This document shows positions 52,121 to 60,579 of a stretch of DNA of 64,000 nucleotides, one piece after another. Source of the stretch: Alicyclobacillaceae bacterium (GTDB lineage Bacteria; Bacillota; Bacilli; Kyrpidiales; Kyrpidiaceae); NCBI GenBank assembly GCA_029961045.1, contig JASBVN010000012.1:1-64000 (forward strand), written 5' to 3'. Position numbers and translations under genes: made by a program. Each line of letters starts with the position of its first letter. Position 1 is the stretch's first letter. The notes under the pieces were generated by a model that was given only the letters and a program-made list of their open reading frames with translations, had not been told where the DNA came from and ran no database searches.

Positions 52121-54109
52121 ATGGGCGTACTCGGGCGTTGGTCGCTCCTGTTGTCCCTCGTCTCCATCGTGTACATGATCGCCGCCAGCGCATACGGAGC
52201 GCGGCGGGGAAGCCGGGCGTGGATCGCCAGCGGCCGCCGCGCCGCCCTCGCGACGGCGGGCCTGACGACGCTGGCATCCCTCTCCCTCATCGGCCTGCTG
52301 GTAACCGGCGATTTCCGGTATGAATACGTGGCCAATTATACCAGCCGGGATTTGGGGTTGCTGTACCGCATCGCGGCGTTTTGGGGAGGCAATCAGGGTT
52401 CCCTGCTGCTGTGGCTGTGGGTCCTCACCCTCTATACCGCGGTGGTGACGTACGCCCGCTATGAAGGCCGGGAGCAGTTTCAACCGTACGTGACAGCCAC
52501 CCTCGGCGCCGTGGCTTTGTTTTTCAGCGCGGTTTTGAATACGGTTTCCCAGCCGTTTCGCCTCCTGCCGGCGGCCGGCGTCGACGGAGCGGGGCTCAAC
52601 CCGCTGTTGCAAAATCCGGGGATGACCATCCACCCTTTGACCCTGTACTTGGGCTATATCGGATTTTCGATTCCCTTCGCCTACGGAATCGCCGCCCTGC
52701 TGACCGGGCGGGCGGACGCCGTCTGGCTGCGGGTCACACGCCGGTGGAGCATGGTGGCGTGGCTGTTTTTGAGCATGGGAATCCTGTACGGAGCGCGCTG
52801 GGCCTATGAAGTGCTCGGATGGGGCGGGTATTGGAGCTGGGATCCGGTGGAAAACGCCTCCCTGATGCCCTGGCTCACCGCGACCGCCTTCATCCACTCC
52901 AGTATTGTACAGGAACGGAAGGGCACGTTGAAGGTGTGGAACGTCGCGCTGGTCATCCTCACCTTCGTCCTTACCATCTTCGGTACATTTTTGACGCGAA
53001 GCGGTATTTTCTGGTCGGTCCACGCTTTTTCCAACGGTCCCCTCGGGGCGATTTTCCTGGCCTTCGTCGGGATCGTGCTGGTCGCCTCCTTCGGCCTTCT
53101 CGCCTGGAGGTGGCCCCTGTTGAAATCCACGGCGGCCCCGGTGGCTCCGGTTTCCAAGGAGAGCACTTTCGTGCTCAACAACGTGCTGTTCGTCTCGATG
53201 GCCTTCGCCGTGTTCTGGGGAACCGTTTTTCCGGTGATCAGCCAGGCGGCGACCGGACGGCAAATGGTGGTGGGCCCGCCCTTTTTCAACACGGTGATGG
53301 CGCCCTTGGCCATGGCGGTCGTCCTGCTGATGGGCATCGGCACCGCGGCGGCCTGGCGCCGGTCCAGTCTGCGGCGGACGGCGGCCGCTCTCATGACGCC
53401 CTTTTTCTTGACCTTTCCCGCGGTGGCCGTGTTTATCGCCGTGGGCATCCGGGATGTCGCCGTCCTCGCGGCCCTGAGCAGCGTGGCGTTCGTCCTCGCC
53501 GTGACCGCCCGCGAATTTTGGCTGGGGACCACCGCGAGGATGAGGCTCACGGGAGAGACGGCGCCGGTCGCCCTGATCCGGCTGGTCGCCCAGCAGCGCC
53601 GCCGGTACGGCGGGTACCTGGTTCACGTAGCCGTGCTGCTCATCGTCATGGGCATCGCCGTATCGGGGGCCTACGGGATTCAGAAACAGGTCGTCATGAA
53701 GCCCGGTGACGTGGTGTCCATCGGCCCGTATCAATTGGTCTTGCTCGGGTCGTCGACCCGGGAAGAACCCGGGCGCACCGTGGTTTACAGCCAGTTGCTC
53801 GTACAGAAAAACGAACGGTCCATCGGCATTTTGCAACCGGAGGACTGGTATTTCCTCAACGGGGCCCAACCGGCGGCCCAAGTGGCCATCCGGAGCACGC
53901 CGATCGACGACCTGTACGTGGTGATGTCCGGCATGGACGCCACAAAGGGGAAAGTCTTGTTTGAAATTCACTTGAACCCGATGCTCAGCTGGATCTGGTA
54001 CGGGGGGTACTTGCTCGTCGCCGGAACGCTGATCAGCTTGTGGCCGTCCCGGGAGGCGTTCCGGGAGGCGGCGGCCAAGGCGGCCCGGGAGGTGGAGGTG
54101 CACCCGTGA
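52121..54109 (+). CDS. ccmF: CcmF, cytochrome c heme lyase
   Basis: A 662-residue polytopic membrane protein, the System I heme lyase core. The WWD heme-handling motif 'WGGYWSWDPVENASLMPW' lies near residue 235, with the flanking conserved His in 'MTIHPLTLYLG' (about 171) and 'TAFIHSS' (about 260). 'FGTFLTRSGIFWSVHAF' follows. A large extracytoplasmic domain precedes the last helix. ATG 52121 is 15 bp after ccmE with AAAGGAG. Length matches CcmF. Confidence 0.95.
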   Translation: MGVLGRWSLLLSLVSIVYMIAASAYGARRGSRAWIASGRRAALATAGLTTLASLSLIGLLVTGDFRYEYVANYTSRDLGLLYRIAAFWGGNQGSLLLWLWVLTLYTAVVTYARYEGREQFQPYVTATLGAVALFFSAVLNTVSQPFRLLPAAGVDGAGLNPLLQNPGMTIHPLTLYLGYIGFSIPFAYGIAALLTGRADAVWLRVTRRWSMVAWLFLSMGILYGARWAYEVLGWGGYWSWDPVENASLMPWLTATAFIHSSIVQERKGTLKVWNVALVILTFVLTIFGTFLTRSGIFWSVHAFSNGPLGAIFLAFVGIVLVASFGLLAWRWPLLKSTAAPVAPVSKESTFVLNNVLFVSMAFAVFWGTVFPVISQAATGRQMVVGPPFFNTVMAPLAMAVVLLMGIGTAAAWRRSSLRRTAAALMTPFFLTFPAVAVFIAVGIRDVAVLAALSSVAFVLAVTAREFWLGTTARMRLTGETAPVALIRLVAQQRRRYGGYLVHVAVLLIVMGIAVSGAYGIQKQVVMKPGDVVSIGPYQLVLLGSSTREEPGRTVVYSQLLVQKNERSIGILQPEDWYFLNGAQPAAQVAIRSTPIDDLYVVMSGMDATKGKVLFEIHLNPMLSWIWYGGYLLVAGTLISLWPSREAFREAAAKAAREVEVHP

Positions 54110-54555
54110 GCCGGTCGAGCCTCCGTGGGCCGTTCCGGACCGGGCGCGCGCCGGCGGTGGCGCTGGCCGCCCTGCTCCTTTGGGCCGCCTCGCCGGCCGG
54201 CCCGGAAGCGGCCTTTGCCCAGCAGCGCAACGTCACGTGGCAGGAGGTCCTCGACGTTGCGGCGGAATATCATCCTCCGGGATGTCCGCCGACGCTGACG
54301 GGAGCCACCTGCCAGGAACGGCAGGCCTTCGATTTGCGGTTGGAAATCCTCAAGTTGCTCGAAGAGGGAAAGAGCCGCCAAGAAATCCGGCAGATTTTGG
54401 TCTCCAAATACGGACAGGACATCTTGGCCGCGCCGCCGCCCAAGGGTTTCGGCGTTCTCGTGTGGGCGGCGCCCGTCGCCGCGGTGGCGTTTGGATTGTC
54501 GGTCTTTTTTCTGATGGTGCGGAGACGGCGCCCCTCTCCGCCCGCCGGGGGGTGA
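54106..54555 (+). CDS. CcmH-like protein lacking the CXXC motif
   Basis: A 149-residue exported protein with signal peptide (residues 10-40), a CcmH-like three-helix region ('LRLEILKLLEEGKSRQEIRQ', 'LVSKYGQDILAAPP') and a C-terminal membrane helix with RRRR. CcmH normally has LRCxxCQ; here the only two Cys are C60 and C69, a CX8C spacing. CcmH reduces apocytochrome thiols with CcmG, so the altered spacing may change or abolish this. GTG 54106 overlaps the ccmF stop (GTGA). Confidence 0.78.
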   Translation: MSRSSLRGPFRTGRAPAVALAALLLWAASPAGPEAAFAQQRNVTWQEVLDVAAEYHPPGCPPTLTGATCQERQAFDLRLEILKLLEEGKSRQEIRQILVSKYGQDILAAPPPKGFGVLVWAAPVAAVAFGLSVFFLMVRRRRPSPPAGG

Positions 54556-54559
54556 AACC

Positions 54560-54964
54560 ATGGAGATCTTTGTTCCGGCCGTCCTGATCCTCTCGTTCCT
54601 CGCGACGGTGTTGCCGCCCCTTCTCCGGCGGCGGTCCGACGGAATCCAGACTCCGCCGGACGATGTGGAAGAACTGTTGGAACGAGAGGAGATGCTCCTG
54701 GCCGAACGGGTAGACGTGGAGTACGATTATCAGATGGGAAAGTTGTCGTATGAAGAATATCGGGCTCTGGTCGAAACCTGGGAAGACGAGTTGCGCAGGC
54801 TGACCGCCGACGAACAGAGCTTCGGTTTCTGGAAACGTCTGGAGCAGGAGCTGCAGGAACGGTTGCGGGCGCTGGAAGACCCGAAAACCCTTAAACCCGT
54901 CCCAAAGGAGGCCGCAAAGGATGGCACGCCCGCCCCGTCTTCTTCCACGGGCACGTCGCATTGA
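54560..54964 (+). CDS. CcmI/CycH-like membrane protein
   Basis: A 134-residue protein: one N-terminal membrane helix (residues 3-20, 'LSFLATVLPPLLRRR') then a charged coiled-coil domain with 'LEREEMLLAERVDVEYDYQMG' region and 'LSYEEYRALVETWEDELRRL'. This matches the N-terminal module of CcmI, which holds apocytochrome; the TPR half is missing. Its 3' end overlaps the next gene by 44 bp. Confidence 0.65.
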   Translation: MEIFVPAVLILSFLATVLPPLLRRRSDGIQTPPDDVEELLEREEMLLAERVDVEYDYQMGKLSYEEYRALVETWEDELRRLTADEQSFGFWKRLEQELQERLRALEDPKTLKPVPKEAAKDGTPAPSSSTGTSH

Positions 54965-55862
54965 CCGGGCGATCCGGGCGCTGGCGGCCCTCCTGGCCGC
55001 ATCGGGCCTGTTGGCCGCCGCCCCGCGGGCGGCCCTCCCCGGGGCCGCGGCCGCCGGGACCGACCCACGGATCGCCTTGGAGCAAATGATCGCCGTACCG
55101 GCCAACAATCAATTGAAAATTTTTGAGTCCTTCGATCTCCCGGATTTCCCGAGCGGTACTCCGTTGCACCTCCGATTGCCCGCAGGCCACTCCGAGGTCC
55201 AGGTGGTCAGTTCGGAAGCGGCGGGATATGTCCTGAGCCCGGACGGTCTCTCCTGGCCTCATGGGCTCCCGCCGGGTGTGAATTCGGTATCGGTGACGTA
55301 CAGTCTGCCCTTCGAAAACGGCCGGGCGGAAATCGGATTCGGCCAGCGTTACGACGTGGACGCCGTCGCGCTCCTGATTCCCGAGGGGCAGGCGGCCCTC
55401 ATCGCCCAAGGACTGTTTCCGGCCACCCAGGTAATCGAGCTGGAAGGAATGAAATTCCGGCGATTTACGAAACCCGATCTGTTCGCCGGCGTCCCCTGGA
55501 CCGCGACCATCCAGGCGATTCCCAAGGCGGGACAGGCCCTCGAGGGAAACATTCCGGTGCCGCCGGGACTTCCGGTGATCGGGTCCGGATACAAGTACAC
55601 CGAGTTGAAAGCCTTGATCAACATGCTCCTCGTTCTGTTCGTCGTGGTCCTCGGCGTAGTGGGATTGCAAAAGCGTCGCGAGCGAATCTCAAGCCGGCTC
55701 GCCGAGGTCCACAACGAATTGATGGATGAATGGGCACGGCTGGAATGGGACCGGAGGCGGGGAACCGTCGACGAGGAAAAATACCGGAGGCAGCGCGGAT
55801 CGATTCTCCGGCGGTTGCTGGCGGTGGAACGCCAACAGCGAGGATTGGGCCACCGTGATTGA
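54921..55862 (+). CDS. Unknown exported membrane protein of the ccm operon
   Basis: A 313-residue protein: basic N-terminus and signal segment (about 15-46), a beta-rich extracytoplasmic domain (50-225), one membrane helix ('INMLLVLFVVVLGVVGL', about 233-250) and a C-terminal charged cytoplasmic tail ('DEWARLEWDRRRGTVDEEKYRRQR') that resembles the CcmI coiled coil of the preceding gene. I do not recognise the outer domain. Tight overlaps with both neighbours (44 and 8 bp) tie it to cytochrome c maturation; an apocytochrome-presenting or CcmI-complementing role is inference. ATG 54921 has AAAGGAGG. Confidence 0.7.
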   Translation: MARPPRLLPRARRIDRAIRALAALLAASGLLAAAPRAALPGAAAAGTDPRIALEQMIAVPANNQLKIFESFDLPDFPSGTPLHLRLPAGHSEVQVVSSEAAGYVLSPDGLSWPHGLPPGVNSVSVTYSLPFENGRAEIGFGQRYDVDAVALLIPEGQAALIAQGLFPATQVIELEGMKFRRFTKPDLFAGVPWTATIQAIPKAGQALEGNIPVPPGLPVIGSGYKYTELKALINMLLVLFVVVLGVVGLQKRRERISSRLAEVHNELMDEWARLEWDRRRGTVDEEKYRRQRGSILRRLLAVERQQRGLGHRD

Positions 55863-56496
55863 ATTGCGCAAAGCGAGCTTGTCGAGAAACGGGCGAACCC
55901 TCCTTTATCCGGTCAGCCTCCGGTTGCCGCCCGGCGTCATCGCGGCGGTCACCGGCCCCAATGGAGCCGGGAAAACCACCTTGCTGCGGATGATGGCGGG
56001 CCTCTGGAAACCGACGGCGGGTGAGATTTTCTTCCAAGGCGAACCGCCCCGGCCCGATCACCGGAGACTCATCGGCCTGGTTCTTCAGGAGTCGATGCTG
56101 TACGGCGGACTGACCGTGGAGGAGAATCTGACGTTCTTCGGACGCCTGTATCGCATCCCGCAACTGGCCGAGCGCGTCCGCGATCTCGCCCGGGAGTTGG
56201 AATTCACCCGGCGCCTCGGCGATCCCGTGGCCACCCTCTCCAAAGGATACGAACAGAGGGTGGCCATCGCCCGGGCGCTGCTGCATTCGCCTTCCCTGCT
56301 GTTGCTGGACGAGCCCTTTGACGGCCTCGATCCTTCCATGCGGGACTTGGTGCGCGAGGTCCTGGTTCGCCGCGTGTCCGGCGGTTTGACGGCGGTGGTG
56401 GTGACCCACGACTTGAACTACGCGGAGACGGCCGATCTGCACATTGCGGTCCAACGCGGCCGGGTCGCGGTGCTACAGAGGCGGATCGAAAAATGA
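55855..56496 (+). CDS. ccmA: CcmA, heme exporter ATPase
   Basis: A 213-residue ABC ATPase. Walker A 'GPNGAGKTT', signature 'LSKGYEQRVAIARAL', Walker B 'LLLLDEPFDGLD' and switch His in 'VVVTHDLNY' are present. With CcmB/CcmC/CcmD it forms the complex that releases holo-CcmE. GTG 55855 overlaps the upstream gene by eight bp. Short C-terminus as in other CcmA proteins. Confidence 0.9.
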   Translation: MIELRKASLSRNGRTLLYPVSLRLPPGVIAAVTGPNGAGKTTLLRMMAGLWKPTAGEIFFQGEPPRPDHRRLIGLVLQESMLYGGLTVEENLTFFGRLYRIPQLAERVRDLARELEFTRRLGDPVATLSKGYEQRVAIARALLHSPSLLLLDEPFDGLDPSMRDLVREVLVRRVSGGLTAVVVTHDLNYAETADLHIAVQRGRVAVLQRRIEK

Positions 56497-56547
56497 CCTC
56501 CTGCCAAAAGGTTCTCCGGCCGGCCGGGCGAGAAGGAGGGGCTGACC

Positions 56548-57210
56548 TTGTGGACGGCAATCTGGATCATCGCCCGAAAAGATATCATCCTGGAATACCG
56601 GCGGCGGTGGCTGCTGGCCTCCGCCGTGTTGTTCGGTTTTTTGTTCGTCGTCGTGTTGGGGATCGCCTACAACGGCAAGCCCCTTCCCCCGGACGCGGCG
56701 GCCGGAGCCCTGTGGACGGTCCTGCTGTTCTCCTGTGTGACCATTCTGCTCCGCACCAGTTCCTTCGAAGAGGAACGGAAGGCGTGGTATGCCCTCTTTA
56801 CAGCGCCGGTGGACCGCAGCGCCATCTTTTATGGTAAACTGTTGGCGAACACCGCGTTCCTTTTCCTCGTGGAATTCGCGGTCACGCCTTCGTTCTGGAT
56901 CATTCTGGGCGTTCCGGCCCCTGCGGCATGGCCCCCGCTGCTGATCGGCCTGACCGCGGGGGCGGTGGGCTTGGCGGAAGTGGGAACGTTCCTGTTGTTC
57001 TTGACCTCGATGAGTGAGGGCAGGGAAATCCTTTTCCCGGTTTCGCTCATTCCTTTGGCGATTCCCCTGTTGCTGGCGGTCATCCGCCTGACCGCAGGGG
57101 CTTGGACGGGGGCGGACGATCTGTTTGTGTGGTACGCCGTAACGGGAGGCTATTTGATGGTCTTCGGGCTGTTGCCGTGGTTGTTGTTCGAGCTGTTGGT
57201 GGAGGTGTGA
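56548..57210 (+). CDS. ccmB: CcmB, heme exporter membrane subunit
   Basis: A 220-residue protein with six predicted membrane helices. 'ARKDIILEYRRRW' at the N-terminus and 'TSSFEEERKAWYALFTAPVDRSAIFYGKLLAN' region are the CcmB hallmark. Membrane partner of CcmA. TTG 56548 is seven bases after AAGGAGGGG; no ATG start is nearby. It lies 51 bp after ccmA and 3 bp before ccmC. Confidence 0.9.
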   Translation: MWTAIWIIARKDIILEYRRRWLLASAVLFGFLFVVVLGIAYNGKPLPPDAAAGALWTVLLFSCVTILLRTSSFEEERKAWYALFTAPVDRSAIFYGKLLANTAFLFLVEFAVTPSFWIILGVPAPAAWPPLLIGLTAGAVGLAEVGTFLLFLTSMSEGREILFPVSLIPLAIPLLLAVIRLTAGAWTGADDLFVWYAVTGGYLMVFGLLPWLLFELLVEV

Positions 57211-57213
57211 GGG

Positions 57214-57909
57214 GTGCGGGGGAAAGGACTGACGTTCCTGGCGGCCGTGACCTTTGTCGCCGTTCTCGCCGGCTTGTACATGACGTTTGTGTACGCTCCT
57301 CCGGAGCGATTCATGGGGGATCTCCAGCGGTTGATGTATTTTCATATCGCCAGCGCCTGGGCGGCGATGCTGGCGTTTTTTGTGGTGTTCGCCACGGGCA
57401 TCGGGTATTTGGTCACCCGGCGGACGGCCTTTGACCACGTCGCAGTCGCCTCGGCGGAGGTCGGAGTGTTTTTCACGACCCTCGTGCTCATCACCGGACC
57501 CATCTGGGCCAGGCCCGTCTGGAACACGTGGTGGACGTGGGATCCGCGCCTGACCACCACTTTGATCCTGTGGTTCATCTACATCGCCTATCTGTTGCTC
57601 CGGAGTTCCATTGCCGACGATGCCCGCCGCCGGGTGGTCGCGTCGATCTTCGGCATCATCGGTTTCGCGGACGTGCCCATCGTCCACTTCTCGGTGACCT
57701 GGTGGCGGTCGATCCACCCGAATCTCTTTTCGGGCGGATCGATCAACATGGATCCGGCCATGACCCGGGCCCTGATGGTCAATGGAATCGCCTTTGTCCT
57801 GCTGTACGCGTTGCTGACGTGGCTGCGGGCCAGGCTGGAGGCCGTCCGCGACGAGGCGGCCGCTCTGCGCCACCGCGTCTACGACATGGCGGACGGCGAC
57901 CGGCCATGA
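57214..57909 (+). CDS. ccmC: CcmC, heme transfer protein with WWD domain
   Basis: A 231-residue, six-helix membrane protein. The WWD motif 'WNTWWTWDPRLTTTLILW' and two flanking His ('MYFHIASAW' near residue 44 and 'VHFSVTWWRSIHP' near 160) bind heme and load it on CcmE. GTG 57214 follows the ccmB stop by 3 bp with GGAGGTGTGAGG. A hydrophilic tail (last 30 residues) is longer than usual. Confidence 0.93.
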   Translation: MRGKGLTFLAAVTFVAVLAGLYMTFVYAPPERFMGDLQRLMYFHIASAWAAMLAFFVVFATGIGYLVTRRTAFDHVAVASAEVGVFFTTLVLITGPIWARPVWNTWWTWDPRLTTTLILWFIYIAYLLLRSSIADDARRRVVASIFGIIGFADVPIVHFSVTWWRSIHPNLFSGGSINMDPAMTRALMVNGIAFVLLYALLTWLRARLEAVRDEAAALRHRVYDMADGDRP

Positions 57910-57985
57910 GCGGAAAGGGCCGGGCCCCGCAGGTGCCGGCCGCGGCACCGCGCGGGATACGCGCAAACGGGAGGAAAGACAGCCC

Positions 57986-58132
57986 ATGACGAACATGCAG
58001 TTTTTACTCCTCGGAACGGCGCTGGTTTGGGTGGGGATTTTCTTGTACGTGCTGTCCCTCATCCGTCGCCAAAATCGAACGATGGAGACGCTGAACGAGC
58101 TCCGGCGCATGCTGGAGGACGATGGTGAATGA
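57986..58132 (+). CDS. ccmD: CcmD-like small membrane protein
   Basis: A 48-residue protein with one membrane helix (residues 5-25, 'LLLGTALVWVGIFLYVLSLI') and a charged cytoplasmic tail 'RRQNRTMETLNELRRMLEDD'. Size, topology and position after ccmC fit CcmD, which helps release CcmE from CcmABC. GGAGG lies about a dozen bases before ATG 57986. Its stop overlaps the ccmG start (ATGA). Confidence 0.8.
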   Translation: MTNMQFLLLGTALVWVGIFLYVLSLIRRQNRTMETLNELRRMLEDDGE

Positions 58133-58668
58133 GCCGGCCGCCGTCCAGTCCGCGAGGTCCTGGGCGCTGGGTTCTCCTCGGACTCGTGGTGCTGATCGGA
58201 GCGGCCATTTTTTACGGAGCCTGGCAAATTCGCGGCGGCTCATCCGGTCCGGGGGTGGCGATCGGCCGGGAGGCGCCGGATCTGTCCTTGCCCGATTTGG
58301 AAGGCCGGCCCGTGCGCCTGGCCGACTACAGGGGAAAAGTCGTCGTGGTCAACTTTTTTACGACTTGGTGCCCTCCCTGCCAACAGGAGGCCCCCGAGCT
58401 CGCACGCTTCGCGAAATCGGCCGGTCCCGAGGCCGTTCTGATCATGATCGACCGGGGAGAGACGCCCCAGGTGATCAAGCGTTTTCTCGACCAGTACGGC
58501 CTTGACGCCACGGTCCTCATCGACGGGGACAACCGGGCTTCCCGCGCCTTCGGCGTGACGGGCCAGCCGGAAACCTTTCTCATCGACCGCCGGGGCGTCG
58601 TCCGCCAGCACATCGTGGGGCCGACGACGTACGACGGACTTCGCCTGCAGGTCGAGTCCATCCGTTGA
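58129..58668 (+). CDS. CcmG/ResA-type thiol-disulfide oxidoreductase
   Basis: A 179-residue membrane-anchored thioredoxin-like protein: helix at residues 14-32, then the fold with C81-PP-C84 in 'FTTWCPPCQQEAPELAR' and the cis-Pro region 'GVTGQPETFLID'. It keeps apocytochrome CXXCH thiols reduced outside the membrane. The last gene of the ccm operon, so CcmG is the functional name; ResA is the Bacillus homologue. It receives electrons from CcdA, not seen here. Confidence 0.9.
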   Translation: MSRPPSSPRGPGRWVLLGLVVLIGAAIFYGAWQIRGGSSGPGVAIGREAPDLSLPDLEGRPVRLADYRGKVVVVNFFTTWCPPCQQEAPELARFAKSAGPEAVLIMIDRGETPQVIKRFLDQYGLDATVLIDGDNRASRAFGVTGQPETFLIDRRGVVRQHIVGPTTYDGLRLQVESIR

Positions 58669-58676
58669 GTCGGCCG

Positions 58677-58856
58677 TCAAGACGCATGGCCGTCCTCGCC
58701 CCATTCCCGCGGCAGCCGCCCGGCGCGGCGGGCGGCATCCCGCAACAAAAACTCGATATGAGCATTGACGCTTCGCAGTTCGTCGGCCGCCCACCGTTCC
58801 AAGACTTCGTAGAGTTTCGGATCCAGGCGCAAGAGAAATTTCTTTTTCGGAGACAT
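58677..58856 (-). CDS. Arc-type ribbon-helix-helix small protein
   Basis: A 59-residue protein starting '[20 protein letters not shown]', then '[20 protein letters not shown]' and a short Arg-rich end. The strand 'KFLLRLDP' followed by two helices is the MetJ/Arc ribbon-helix-helix fold that binds DNA as a dimer. It lies 13 bp after the SPFH gene stop, so the two are one operon. Its target may be the palindrome at 59731-59749 upstream of that operon. Confidence 0.75.
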   Translation of the reverse strand: MSPKKKFLLRLDPKLYEVLERWAADELRSVNAHIEFLLRDAARRAGRLPREWGEDGHAS

Positions 58857-58869
58857 GACCGCGCATCTC

Positions 58870-59712
58870 TCAGTACAGACTGCCCGCGTTGATCACCGGT
58901 TGGGCGGACCGTTCCGATACAATCGCCACCATGAGATTGTTCACCATGGCCGCTTTGCGCTCCTCGTCCAAATCCACCACCCCGTCCCGTTGCAACTTCT
59001 GGATCGCTTCGACCACCATGCCGACCGCCCCCTCCACAATTTTTTGCCGGGCGGCCAGAATGGCCGCCGCCTGCTGCCGCTGCAACATGGCTCCCGCGAT
59101 CTCGGTGGCATAGGCCAAATGTGTCAGCCGGGCCTCCAGCACCTCCACGCCCGCCACCGCCAGCCGCTCCTGCAGTTCCCGCTTCAGTTCCCCCGCCACC
59201 TCTTCCGAATTGGCGCGCAGAGAATAACCCTTGTCTTCGAAGACGTCGTACGGGTACTGGCTGGCAATGTGCCGCAAAGCCGTTTCACTCTGAATCTCCA
59301 CGAACTGCTCATAGTTGTCCACGTCAAACACCGCTTTGGCCGAATCGACGACCCGAAACACGACGACGGCGGCAATTTCGATCGGATTTCCCTCCACGTC
59401 GTTGACCTTCAGTTTGGCGCTGTTGAAGTTGCGCACCCGCAGGGACAACTGTATGCGGGAGGCCAGGGGCACTCCCCACCAAAAGCCGCTCTCCCGGACA
59501 CTGCCCAGATATTTTCCAAAAAATACAAGAACCCTCGCCTGATTGGGCTGAACGATAAACAGGCCGCTTGCGGCCACCAACGCGGCGACAATCGGGATCG
59601 CCCCGACAAACCATTCCCGCTGAAGAAGATAGGGTACGCTCAGCAGCAAAAGCCCTACGACAACGATCAAACCGATGAATCCGTTCATCACCCGAGCTTT
59701 GCGTTCGGCCAC
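58870..59712 (-). CDS. SPFH/Band 7 domain membrane protein
   Basis: A 280-residue protein: two adjacent N-terminal membrane segments (about residues 10-28 and 35-55), then an SPFH (prohibitin/stomatin) domain ('[20 protein letters not shown]', '[20 protein letters not shown]', '[20 protein letters not shown]') and a coiled coil with '[25 protein letters not shown]'. Such proteins form membrane microdomain oligomers; specific role unknown. GTG 59712 has AGGAGGG. It is co-transcribed with the RHH gene downstream. Confidence 0.88.
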   Translation of the reverse strand: MAERKARVMNGFIGLIVVVGLLLLSVPYLLQREWFVGAIPIVAALVAASGLFIVQPNQARVLVFFGKYLGSVRESGFWWGVPLASRIQLSLRVRNFNSAKLKVNDVEGNPIEIAAVVVFRVVDSAKAVFDVDNYEQFVEIQSETALRHIASQYPYDVFEDKGYSLRANSEEVAGELKRELQERLAVAGVEVLEARLTHLAYATEIAGAMLQRQQAAAILAARQKIVEGAVGMVVEAIQKLQRDGVVDLDEERKAAMVNNLMVAIVSERSAQPVINAGSLY

Positions 59713-59730
59713 GACAATCCCTCCTCGGTT

Positions 59731-59749
59731 TGATATCGATATGATATCA
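59731..59749. promoter_or_regulatory. Perfect palindrome upstream of the SPFH-RHH operon
   Basis: TGATATC-GATAT-GATATCA, a perfect 7-5-7 inverted repeat built from GATATC units, lies 18 bp before the SPFH start in an otherwise G/C-rich region. It is a strong operator candidate; the RHH protein of the same operon is a plausible ligand. Confidence 0.6.
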
Positions 59750-59895
59750 CATCGAGATCATCCCGTCTACTCCCCGGTGAGGCATCCGGTGAAAATCGAT
59801 CTCAACACTTGTTATCCAATTGTTATCCGCCCGTTAGAAACCTGTCAGGAGCCCTGGGTAGAATGAGAACCGAAAAAAATGAGGAGGGAAGACAG

Positions 59896-60579
59896 GTGCC
59901 TTCGAACCGCAAACCGCATGAAGCCGGCCGCCGGGAGATCCCCTCCGTCCTTGTGCTCGCGGCACCGACGATCTGGAGCCTGTTTTTCGGCGCATGGCTT
60001 GTGATGATCCGCCCGGGCGCCGCCGGAGAAATCGACTGGCTGATCGTCCGGGCCAGCGGCATCACCGCCTTCGCCCTGTTGACGGCCGTGGTGGCCCTCG
60101 GCGCGATCATGGCTCACCCGAAAAACAAAGAGCAGTGGCGCGCCACTTCGAAGCTGATGCCCTGGCACCGCGCCCTTGGAACGGTTGCGCTCGGCTTTTT
60201 GCTGACCCATTTGACGTTGCTCCTCTTGGATGACCGATCGGGATTCGGTCTGAAAGAGTTGTTGATTCCTTTTGCCGGAGATTACCGCCCCTTCGCCGTC
60301 GCAATGGGCATCGGTTCCTTTTACCTGATGATCATCATCTTGGTCACGGCACATTTTCCGCGCCTGTTGCCGTACCCGTCCTGGCTCACGGTCCACCGGA
60401 TCGCCGCCGCTTCGTGGATCGCCGCCTGGTTTCACGGCGTGTTGGCGGGAACGGATACACCGGGTCTGAGGGGATTTTACGAAATCTGCGGCATCGCGAT
60501 GTCGGCCCTGCTGTTGTCCCGCTATTGGCGGGCCGCGCGACCGTCCCCCGCATCGAAAGAAAGGAGGCTCACCCCATGA
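59896..60579 (+). CDS. Ferric-reductase-like diheme transmembrane protein
   Basis: A 227-residue protein with about six membrane helices of the ferric reductase-like (YedZ/NOX) type. Two histidine pairs, H91/H105 in 'PWHRALGTVALGFLLTHL' and H167/H180 in 'VHRIAAASWIAAWFHG', would bind two b hemes across the membrane. There is no FAD/NAD domain. GTG 59896 sits six bases after GAGGAGGG; ATG 59863 has no site. First gene of an operon with flavinylation-motif peptides, apbE and a two-component system. Confidence 0.82.
   Translation: MPSNRKPHEAGRREIPSVLVLAAPTIWSLFFGAWLVMIRPGAAGEIDWLIVRASGITAFALLTAVVALGAIMAHPKNKEQWRATSKLMPWHRALGTVALGFLLTHLTLLLLDDRSGFGLKELLIPFAGDYRPFAVAMGIGSFYLMIIILVTAHFPRLLPYPSWLTVHRIAAASWIAAWFHGVLAGTDTPGLRGFYEICGIAMSALLLSRYWRAARPSPASKERRLTP

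Noticed and set aside
51665-54103. A long open frame on the minus strand opposite ccmE-ccmF
   Set aside because: It is rich in Arg, Gly, His and Gln with no domain pattern, and lies opposite a clear CcmF. At this G+C content long antisense frames arise by chance.
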